A stretch of 64,000 bases of DNA from Bemisia tabaci. Taxonomy: Eukaryota; Arthropoda; Insecta; Hemiptera; Aleyrodidae. Position 1 is the first letter of the stretch. Every line of letters begins with the position of its first letter. The stretch lies in NCBI RefSeq assembly GCF_918797505.1, contig NC_092801.1:13950001-14014000 (forward strand), in the 5' to 3' direction. Below, piece by piece: positions 21,729 to 29,951 of this stretch. The notes under the pieces are model-generated. The model saw nothing but the letters and a program-made list of their open reading frames with translations. It was not told where the DNA came from and ran no database searches. The translations under genes were made by a program, and so were the position numbers.

Positions 21729-22566
21729 TAAGGTGGAAAAATGGTGCTGGGTCCACACTATTTCGTGGGGAAAACAAAGCCAAGAAGTTCCAAAAATTAA
21801 AATTAGAGTCAAAAATAATTTTTTGAACTCTAATGCGCACCAGTACGAAACTGAGGAGGGAGAGTGTTCACCTCACGCAGTTTGCATTGGAATATTTTTA
21901 ATTATCTTTATTATTTATTATTATTTTTCATATTCACTGCTGTCACCAGCTTTGCTGGGTTGCTTTAAGCCCTCACACAGGGGCAAACAATGCTCCTAGG
22001 TATGAGGGCTGTTTGTGGTTTGGGTGGCCGGGTGGTGGTTATTTCACTCCCCCTTGGGGGGTGGCTCGTCACGGACTAGGATACCTGTTTTAGGAACCGA
22101 GGCAGGGTAGGTGTCTGGAGGACGCCTGCCTAAAGGTTTCTTTCCTGAGGTGGTAGGCGGTAGGGGTGTTTTTGGTTTGTGGGAACGTTCTAGGTGTATT
22201 CGCGCTGCTCCACCTAGCTTAAGACCTTCCGGAGGATTCTGGCAGTGCCTAACACAGCAGACTTCTGGGCCAATACTAGCGAATGTTTCCCAGGGATTTC
22301 GTTCTTCAGTTTAGTCCAGTCTTTAGAGACTGCTCCGGTAGCTCCTATCGCAAAGGGTATGACACGGGTTTTGGTCTTCCACATCCTGCTGATTTCGATC
22401 TCTAGGTCTTTATACTTTAGTTTCTTCTCAGCTTCCTTTTTGTTAGGTTATTATTTTTATTATTATTTTAATTATTTTTAATGGAATAATTTTAATTTTT
22501 GGAACTTCTTGGCTTTGTTTTCCCCTCGAAATAGTGTGGACCCAGTACCATTTCTCCACCTTGTTA
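21729..22566. mobile_element. Element with ~80-bp inverted ends enclosing a non-LTR tail
   Basis: AAGGTGGAAAAATGGTGCTG (21730) through CCAAAAATTAAAATTA (about 21806) is inverted at 22483-22566. The enclosed DNA is largely the 3' end of a different retrotransposon (21895-22455), so the structure is probably a nested insertion into a small foldback. Confidence 0.6.
21895..22455 (-). pseudogene. 5'-truncated non-LTR retrotransposon, C-terminal fragment
   Basis: Minus-strand translation from 22440 gives KYKDLEIEISRMWKTK, then VIPFAIGATGAVSKD and AVLGTARILRKVLS. This is the conserved extreme C terminus found after the RT domain in a group of arthropod non-LTR/RT elements, where it commonly reads EI.RMW....VIPV..GA.G.....LGTA.ILRKVL. 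After the stop, a GC-rich 3' UTR leads to an AAT/TAA-rich microsatellite tail at 21900-21930, typical of LINE 3' ends. Only about 560 bp remain, so it is inactive. Confidence 0.7.
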
Positions 22567-22636
22567 CATGCAGGTTTCGGGCCACTTCTTAGTGTTTTTT
22601 TTCTTCACTTATGTATAAGTTTATCTTATTATTTTT

Positions 22637-22882
22637 TTAGAATTGAGATTCCTCTCTAGTGCTTACTTCAGATTCGTCACCTTCAATTATTGTACGCTTA
22701 GGATAGTTTGTCTGTGAAAGATACTCGAGTGATGATGCTGAGCTGGAGCTTGGAGGAGTTACCACTGAGGCGTCTCTGCTTGATTGTGAAAGGTTCTTGA
22801 GTGATGAGACTGAACTGGAGCTTGGATGGGCTACGACTGAAGAGACATGGTTAGGTGTTCCAAAATGAACAACTGCTGGCTT
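22637..22882 (-). CDS. Candidate serine-rich terminal coding exon, unidentified
   Basis: On the minus strand a pyrimidine-rich CATTTCTTTTTAATTAG acceptor ends at 22883. It is followed by an 81-codon open stretch from 22882 that stops with TAA at 22639-22637. The peptide begins KPAVVHFGTPNHVSS and contains two related segments, HPSSSSVSSLKNLSQ and PPSSSSASSLEYLSQ, then a charged tail (EGDESEVSTREESQF). The internal duplication and lack of stops suggest real protein sequence. No upstream exon was found on the minus strand in this window. It could be the last exon of a host gene or of a transposon protein. I do not recognise it. Confidence 0.35.
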   Translation of the reverse strand, partial: KPAVVHFGTPNHVSSVVAHPSSSSVSSLKNLSQSSRDASVVTPPSSSSASSLEYLSQTNYPKRTIIEGDESEVSTREESQF

Positions 22883-23705
22883 CTAATTAAAAAGAAATGG
22901 AAATGAAACCTTTCACTTACTTAAGAGAGGGCTGTCGGATATAAGCTAGAGAGTATCGCTAATTTTCAATCAATGGAAAAAAAAAATAATTAACATTATC
23001 TGAGGTCCTATGACTTCGCAGTTTTTAATTTCTCTCACACTTTTTCCCTTCCTCTCTCTCTCTTCCTCCCTCCCCCCCCCTCCCAACAGGTCCCCCCCCC
23101 CGTCGAACTGGTCCAGCCACGCCAACGCTGCGTCGGCGGCGAAGATAAATGAGACGAAAATAACGAACATGTTTACATTGAATGTGGTAGCGCAAATTTT
23201 GCACACACACGTTCGCAGTATTACATTGTAAGCACGAGAAGCGTGGTCATTCCTATCTAATTCTATTAATATCTAAAGTCGTAAAAGGCTGGAGTCAGTC
23301 CAAGTAGCAGCTCGATTGTTGAATTGACATCAAGCGACCATGGTCGGAAAAAAGCATTGCTAAGATGGGATATACCGATCAGGATCATTTGATAACCGAT
23401 TCAACAATCGACCAACGATATCTCGTTTTTGGTGTGCCCCTCATAAAAGCGAGGTCGACACAAAACGCGATAAGTTTCCAAGAAATCCGAGGCAGTATCC
23501 CGACCGACAACAGGACGTCACAGCAACGTTGCCAAAACGTCGCCAAAAACTTCGTAACGTGGCACCAACATCACGCACAGCAACCATAATTTTGAGAAAG
23601 TGCACGGTGTCCCTATGGCTTCTAAGTTGTCCTTTACTTGAGTCCTTAGCTGAAAAGTTCATGCCTAAAGGAGTGACAGAAAATGGACTGTTTTTTTTCC
23701 ATCCT
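22883..23705. other. No recognisable gene; poly(C) and CT-rich tracts
   Basis: A CT-rich low-complexity stretch with C runs lies at 23041-23101. ORFs across it are compositional. Nothing else is recognised to 23705. Confidence 0.45.
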
Positions 23706-24240
23706 TGAAAGTAAAATCAAGAATCAAAATTGTATTCTCTGTTTTACCCTGATAGCGTGTTGAAACTCAATCGCTGCCAACTCTGCATGACCAGAATTGG
23801 CAGGTACAGAATCATAAAAATGAAATGTTATTGAAAGTAAAACCAAGAATTAAAATGGTATTCTCCGTCGTACCCTGATAACGCATTGAAACTCAATCGC
23901 TGTCGACTCTGTATGACCAGCTTCGGCAGATACAAAAATTATCCCTAAACACAGGTGATGTTTCTACTGTAAATCCTGGTTTTGTGCCTAATGTACACAG
24001 GAGATGAAACATTACATAAAAGTATTATATTAAAAGCAGCTCTGAAGTTGTTGATTATCAGGGTTCTTGCCTGACACATTCACCCACTTCTATCATTGTA
24101 AGTAAACCCATTATGAGCTAAACTGGCACTCTCCCTTTCACCCTGTTGCGTGTTTAAAATCAATCGGTCTATGTGGATTCCGTTGACCGGAATGGGCAAA
24201 AGGAGAATCATAATGATGAAAGTTATCATAAAGTTTCATT
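23706..24240 (+). repeat. Three diverged copies of a ~125-bp unit
   Basis: Units at about 23706-23831, 23836-23960 and 24108-24240 share GTATTCTCYGTYKTACCCTG, a TTGAAACTCAATCGCTG-like core, TGACCAG..TTGGCA and AATCATAA.AATGAAA. The third continues into the MITE at 24241 and is the copy matched inverted at 3585-3705. Confidence 0.65.
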
Positions 24241-24362
24241 GCAGCAGGCCGAATATTGAAAGTTTAAAGTCTGATAAGACATCCAAATGCGATATAATGC
24301 ACGGTTAGGATAGGGCTGTCTTTCCTTGTCGTACTGACATAGTTTCAATAATCGGCGTGTAG
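24241..24362. mobile_element. Short MITE, copy of 3454-3576 in inverse orientation
   Basis: It begins GCAGCAGGCCGAATATTGAA and ends TTTCAATAATCGGCGTGT. The interior matches 3454-3576 reverse-complemented (TTAGGATAGGGCTGTCTT and similar). Confidence 0.7.
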
Positions 24363-24369
24363 TTGAGAA

Positions 24370-24429
24370 TTTTTAAGTCAACATATGTGATTTAAAAACT
24401 GGAAAAAATCACATATGTTGACTTAAAAA
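24370..24429. repeat. Perfect 24-bp hairpin
   Basis: TTTTTAAGTCAACATATGTG plus ATTT (24370-24393) pairs exactly with 24406-24429 across a 12-nt loop. It lies in the ~350 bp that interrupts the dispersed repeat relative to its 3-kb copy, so it may be one end of the inserted element. Confidence 0.7.
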
Positions 24430-24714
24430 TGTGATATCGGGATTTTGACCTTTAGAATCTTAAAGTATGCAATTTTAGACGATTGTTCGTCCAAACCAGA
24501 CCTCGATATCTTTCTTTGTTCAAGAGATATCGAGGTTCACAGGTTTTGACTTCCACCCCCCCCCCCTAGCTCCCCCCCACAATTTTTTGGGGGTCTGAAA
24601 ATTTGGAAAAAGAAGCGCTCAAGTATGAGTAATCAATAGACAAAGTCTGAAGAACTTCCAGAGGGGGGCGAAAAAAGCCGTTTTTGCATCAAGCTCTCTT
24701 ATTGTATACCATTT

Positions 24715-24850
24715 CCTTAAGCACGGGAAGATTTAACGTTAGTACCAAGATGATTTTATATGTTGTCTGCATAGGGTTTACATAGTAAACAAAGTAAGGA
24801 GCATCTTTTCGTTTCAGGCACATCGTGCCCTCAGTAATTAAAGTTTCGAA
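24715..24850 (+). repeat. Second half of the dispersed repeat shared with 3265-3400
   Basis: GTACCAAGATGATTT, TAGTAAACAAAGTAAG and TCGTTTCAGGCACATCGTGC correspond, inverted, to the block at 3265-3400. Confidence 0.7.
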
Positions 24851-26945
24851 TTTTACGAAACAATCACATTTTTTCACCTAAAAGACGGGCTAGCGCCGTT
24901 TGTTTTCAACTTTACGTCTTACAACTGACTTATTCTCATGATTTCGATACGCCAAGTTCACTTATGACCATTGCCATGTCGCCAGAAATACGTGAATTGT
25001 AAAATGTTTCAGTGCTGCCGCATCGTACATTTGTAAAATTTGCGATCTCGCGATAATCGAGATTTTTGACGATTTGATGATTTTTTTTAGGGACGAAGCA
25101 GTCACGCTGGAGCCCCGAAAATTTGAGATAATAGCCTCCTAATACACTACTTTTGACATAAATTGCTGTTGCTTGCACGTTTTGCCGTGAAAAACGTGCA
25201 AGTATTTTGTAAAAATTCGAAAACTCGACCGAAAACGCTTTTTGTAAGCAAAAATATTCTTCGGCAAAAATTGATTAATTGTTTAAATTTACAAAATTGT
25301 CTGAATAATTGGAATAAAAATATTCAGAATTTTCCAGAAAAATCGTTGGTTATTAAAGAAAATATGGCAACGCCTGTACGCTCAAACGGCATTTTTCCTT
25401 AGCACGGCATAAGTGAGGTGAGGAGACCATGCAGGCTGTCCCAAAAGATCTCATTCTCAATTCGTCACTCTTTCCTCCCTTCCTGCTCGGCCAACTGGAG
25501 CTCCAAAAAAATCGATGAAATTTCTCAGTTCGCGTTCAATTTTGCAGTTTTCAAAGTAAATTTACATTCTGCTTAAAAAGTATATACAATTAACTAAATT
25601 CCGTCGTGATATGTTGATATGAAACGGAAATAGCGTTCAGCAAGTTGTAAATGCAGCAGTGTGGCATCAATCTTAGTGTACCGTAGAATCATGTATTTTC
25701 ATTAGTTTGACCACCGCTCTGCTTAAAATTTCACCGCGAATCGAACTATGTATACTGTAAAAACAATTTCCGAATGATAAAAAAAATGTGTATTTTTACT
25801 GTCTTTAAATTTTGAGGGTCAGATTTTGTTTGGCATGAGACAATAGGGCTGCGATCCTGTAGCGGGCAGGCTCGGTCTCGAGGGTTGTTAGACAAAAGGA
25901 AAGGAAAACCCATGTCATGCCGCTTCGACAGTTTTATGCCAGAGGAAGGAAGCCGCCGCAGATACGGGGATCTGCGGCGGCTTCCTTCCTCTGACAGAGC
26001 AGTGCTGAGACAGAGTCCCGGTTTGACCTTGGCTGGGCCCTGGGTGAAGGTTGTGTAGTAGTGATATGGGGAGGGATTTATTTACATTTCTTAGCGATTT
26101 ACACAGATGTGGCTGAAAAATTGGAAATTATCGTAGTTTTGCGAGCATCTGGAAGCTAGGAGCTTTCAGTCGATCCAAAAATCGTAAAAATCGCCCCGGT
26201 AGATCTCTCAAATTAGGCGTTACAACGGGAACATACAGCAACTCTCGGAAACTTAAGGTCGGAGGGGGGTGAATTTGGCTTTAATCGCGTCTCAGGCGAG
26301 ACAGGCTGAAAAATTTGGAAGTCTGAAAGTTTGCGGACATCGGGACGTCAAGGGCTTTCACCAGAATTAAGCATCGTCGAAATCCGTCCGGTGGAACTCC
26401 AGAAATAAGCGTTACAGTGAAACCCCCAACGATTTTATTTATATAGATTGAAATTAAAAAGACAATATGTTTTATTAAATAGTCATTTTAATATAATATT
26501 TATATGTAATATTATATTTTTTGTATCTTCCTGCACTCCTGCAGCAATCATTTTTTCAGCAATATCATTATTAATGGTTTAGTTATAGTTTTTAGTACGG
26601 GTATTTTTTCCATTCTGTTCCATATTCAAAAAACTACCTCTTTCATATATTATGATAAATTAATGAACATTTTAAAACATATTATTGATATTATTTTTTT
26701 TGAAACATTAACACATCGACCTTTACGATTTTCTTTTTTTTTTGATAGGCATTAGCTCCTTTATTTTAGGTTTCCTTCCAAAAAAAGCAGAACCATTCAT
26801 TTTGAAAATTGGTGCCGAAACTTTCAAATCGAAAAATTATGTTTTTTTCAGAATACTTATACATTGTTTTTGAACAGTTAAACCAATCACAGAAAAAGTT
26901 CAGATAATTGAAAGTATTAGATACCATTGCTTTTTTTTGTAGAAA
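24851..26945. other. No gene recognised; strong hairpin at 25941-25992
   Basis: Two 3'-end-like paragraphs (26090-26260 and 26270-26440) share phrasing such as GCTGAAAAATTTGGAA, a TTTC-rich middle and GGCGTTACA, so this is probably an old tandem duplication within a repeat. No protein motif is visible. Confidence 0.4.
25941..25992. repeat. Perfect 23-bp GC-rich hairpin, 6-nt loop
   Basis: AGAGGAAGGAAGCCGCCGCA plus GAT (25941-25963) is exactly complementary to 25970-25992, with loop ACGGGG. The stem is shorter than an animal pre-miRNA stem and fully paired, so a transposon or protein-binding hairpin is more likely than a miRNA. Confidence 0.85.
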
Positions 26946-28112
26946 CTAGAGGGCTACGCCCCCTGGCCGCTCCGCGGCCCAACCCCCTCTTAGATTCTGT
27001 TAATTTATGATGAAAATATCACATAATTTTTTTTTATACATTATCGTTTGTAGGGGTTGATATGTGCGATTTAATGACGCGCCTTATCAACACATTGTGT
27101 TGGAGTTCACTGCTTGTTTTAAGTTATATTCATAGTAAAAAATGTTCTGTTCATAGTGACAAAATTAATTGTTTTGAAGATAATAAGTACATATTGCATT
27201 CCTCAATTTTAACAGTAGAAAATAAACAAAGTTATTGCAGAAGTTCTTGATACACAATGTTCATTGCTGTGTTTTTATTCTTGTTGTCATCAAAATTAAT
27301 GATTTTTATTTTTAAACCTTCTTTAGTCCTGCATCTAGACAATGCTACATACAGTTGCCCCGTGAGCGAACATTGGTCTTTCTTTATCTATAAAAATTCC
27401 CACTCTGTCAAATGATTGCCCTTGGCTTTTACTAATAGGTAGTCATAGCAATTTCTAATCTAACGGGGAATTGTTTCCTATTCAAAACAAAAGGTAGGTT
27501 TGTTTCTTCTTTTGTGTTAAGTGTAATTTTTGGTAGTGCAACTATTTTTCCTTTATTTCCTTTATTTTTCCTTTATATGTCCCATTGCACAATCCATCCT
27601 CGATACAAATTTTGCGTAGTAACATAACCACTGCTCCTTCTTTTAACTTCAACTTTTGACTTGGCATTCCTAAAGGGTTCAATGAAGCTAAGTATTCCTG
27701 GTTGATATCTTAGAGTTATAACTCGTCTTGGTCTGTTAGGTCTCCGTCCACTGCAGTTGCCCAACTGAATCCTTCACTCACAATTGTTTCTCCTTCCATT
27801 TTTGAAAGTATTTCTTCATTCAATCTGTCAACTTCACAATTATTTCTGGATGCAAGAAGTATTGATGTTTTTAATGTTTCTTTGTTATATTCTTTAAAAA
27901 TGCTATCAACAATGTTTTCATTACATATCATTTCTGATGTAAATTCAACTATTTCTTTCTTTCCATTTCCGATTGCTAGCAGCCATTCACTGAATTCTTC
28001 GTTGTTTGCTCTCATATTTTTTTTCAAGTGGAAGATTTTGAAATGTTTCCATAAAGGAGAGCTTATTAAAGCTGATTTGACTATTTGATTTCTGCTTCCT
28101 TTCTTGAGGTGA
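26946..28112 (-). mobile_element. Decayed Helitron with CTAG 3' terminus
   Basis: On the minus strand the helicase coding remains (28112-27232) are followed by AT-rich sequence and a GC-rich hairpin tract, GGCCGCGGAGCGGCC then AGGGGGCGTAGCCCT. It ends in CTAG at 26949-26946 with T next. Helitrons end in a hairpin plus CTRR and insert before T, so this fits. A second, plus-strand copy of the same terminus lies at 29875-29951. The 5' end was not found. Confidence 0.75.
27232..28112 (-). pseudogene. Helitron Rep-helicase, C-terminal helicase part, frameshifted
   Basis: This is the Pif1-like helicase end of the rolling-circle transposase. Minus-strand translation in order gives IVKSALISSPLWKHF (28084 on); [53 protein letters not shown] and [14 protein letters not shown] (27695-27630); [22 protein letters not shown] (27505-27460); KSQGQSFDRVGIF; and HGQLYVALSRCRTKEGLKI, with the stop at 27232-27234. 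The last two are helicase motifs V and VI. At least three frameshifts and a stop before KSQGQS separate the pieces. The Rep (HUH) nuclease domain is missing upstream. Inactive. Confidence 0.88.
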
Positions 28113-28379
28113 ACCGAGACGTGAAAAAATACTCAGCTGTTTTTCATCACATGATAATGAAGTAATGCAACTGATAATGAAAAATAAGTCGCAAAGATAG
28201 GAGAGGGGAATTGTAATGAAATACATACAATTATTAATAATCGAAAATTAAATCAATATAATTTTGAACAGTAGAGAAAAAAGAAGATTCATTATTACTT
28301 GTGAAAATGGGGAAAGGGGGAATTTGGAATCGATACATGCGGTTATCGAAACATGCGATTATCGATACATGCGATTATC

Positions 28380-28556
28380 AGTTTGATGTTTTTGATTTGT
28401 TTGATTGTGTTTCATGATGTGTTTGTTGTGTTTGATGTGTTTGATTGTGTTTCATGATGTGTTTGCTGTGTTTCATGATGTGTTTGTTGTGTTTTAAGTG
28501 TTTCAAGATGTGTTTGATGTGTTTGCTGTGTTTTATGATGCATTTGATGTAGTTTA
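28380..28556 (+). repeat. GTTTGATGTGTTT low-complexity tandem repeat
   Basis: Repeats of TGTTTGATGTG, TGTTTCATGATG and TGTTTGTTG with a mixed ~10-25 bp period. Simple sequence expansion, preceded by ATGCGATTATCGATACATGC repeats at 28335-28378. Confidence 0.75.
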
Positions 28557-29075
28557 TCCCGGTTTCTTAACATAGTTAAATCCAGTTTTATCCATGACTA
28601 TACTGTATAGGTAAAATTACTGCATATTATCCCGGTCACTATGAGGAAATACCGTAAATCACCTTTTATCCCAGTCAATACTCCTTTAAATCAAACGGTA
28701 TATCGAATATCGATGTATAAAGATCGATATCCTTCCTGTTATCCCGGTTTCTTAATATAGTTACATCCCGTTTTATCCATGACTATCCTGTATAGGTAAA
28801 ATCCCTCCCTTTTATCCCGGTTATTATGAAGAAAACCCGGTTTATCCCGGTCAATACTGCTTTAGAAGAAACGATGTATCGAAGATCGATACACAAAGAT
28901 CGATATCATTCCTGTTATTCCGGTTTATTATAGGTACATCCCGTTTTTCCAGGACTATCCTGTATAGGTAATGTTCCTCCCTTTTATCCTGGTTAATTAG
29001 AGGAAGTACAGCCCATTTTTATACGTGTCTACCTATCATTAAGTCCTTTAACGATAACGAAAACGGTTAACGATA
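28556..29075 (+). repeat. Left part of ~184-bp tandem repeat (TTATCCCGGTTTCTTAATAT units)
   Basis: Two to three diverged units with the landmarks TCCTGTTATCCCGGTTTC, CTGTATAGGTAAAAT and ATATCGAATATCGATGTATA. It closes with TTTTATACGTGTCTACCTAT at 29015. The same units and the same closing phrase occur at 32825-34310, on the far side of the PIN-domain element. Confidence 0.8.
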
Positions 29076-29587
29076 TCTATACCTACTATAAGCTCCAAGA
29101 CCTCCTAATTTTGCGAAACTGGTGACGCTTAGTTCCAGCGTTCTACCGGGACGATTTTCATGAGTTTTGCGGCTATCGACGGGCAAGTGTCTCTAGATAA
29201 GCCAACTTTTTTCAGATTTTCAAAATATGGCCGAGGTTTTTTTATATTACGTGGTAAAGTTGCGAATTCTCCCATATAAACAATGTAAATTTATGTGTTT
29301 TGTCATAGTTCGTTTGAGCATTCTACTGAGCCGATTTCCATGATTTTTGCGTAAATCGACAGGTAATAGGCTTTAGATGAACCCGCTCCAATCAGATTTT
29401 GGAAAAAGGACCCAGGTTTTTTTTAAATCACGTTATAAAAGTGAGTGAATTTACAGAGTGCTCCGGGACTGCTACCGCTATGCGCGGGAGGATGCGCAGT
29501 GGTCGAGGAGGTTGCGCAGTAGGTGTGTAGCCTGCGCATCAGCTCTACACTTATCTACACAACAAGATTTCCGCCGATCACCTCAAC
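29076..29587. other. No gene seen; short internal repetition
   Basis: Two paragraphs (29100-29275, 29300-29445) share TTCTACYGRGMCGATTTYCA and GGTTTTTTTWWATYACG, so they are probably diverged copies of one ~200-bp unit. Non-coding. Confidence 0.4.
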
Positions 29588-29668
29588 ATGAGCGGTGGCC
29601 GAGTCGTCTACGACGTCGGAAGTGTCCACATTGATCAAGGTGTGGGTTCGATCCCCGACTCCAGAGAT
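29588..29668 (+). mobile_element. tRNA-like SINE head (Ser/Leu-type)
   Basis: GGTGGCCGAGTCGTCTACGA carries an A box and GTGGGTTCGATCCCCGAC a B box, at the spacing of a long-variable-arm tRNA. The 5' and 3' ends do not pair as an acceptor stem, so a SINE is more likely than a functional tRNA gene. Confidence 0.5.
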
Positions 29669-29874
29669 ACTTCACAATTACCTGATTTAAACTGTTCGTT
29701 GTTTTACTGTAATATTTCATCAAGCAGTCATTCCAAAACGCGTCCTTTTGACTTCAAAAATTTTTTTTTTCTTTATTCATCAAAACCAAAAATTATTTCA
29801 TTCTATTAAGTACCTCATATCGAATTTTTTTAGGGGAAAAATAAAACTAATACTAATAGGAGGGTAAAAATAGG

Positions 29875-29951
29875 GCCGCGAAGCGGCCCATTGATGGCGC
29901 GGAGCGCCTTCGGGGGGTTGGGCCGCGTAGCGGCCAGGGGGCGTAGCCTAG
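29875..29951 (+). mobile_element. Helitron 3' terminus (second copy)
   Basis: Hairpins GGGCCGCGAAGCGGCCC and GGCGCGGAGCGCC are followed by GGGCCGCGTAGCGGCC, AGGGGGCGTAGC and terminal CTAG, then T. It is the same terminus as at 26946-26990 but on the plus strand. It abuts the left inverted arm of the PIN-domain element, whose right arm also ends at a truncated form of this motif (CTAGCCCCCTAG at 32812-32823). Confidence 0.65.

Noticed and set aside
25941..25992. microRNA precursor
   Set aside because: The stem is perfectly paired and only 23 bp with a 6-nt loop, too short and too perfect for a typical animal pre-miRNA.
29588..29668. Possible functional tRNA-Ser or tRNA-Leu gene
   Set aside because: A and B boxes are present, but the acceptor stem does not pair and the length is wrong. 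A SINE head is more likely.
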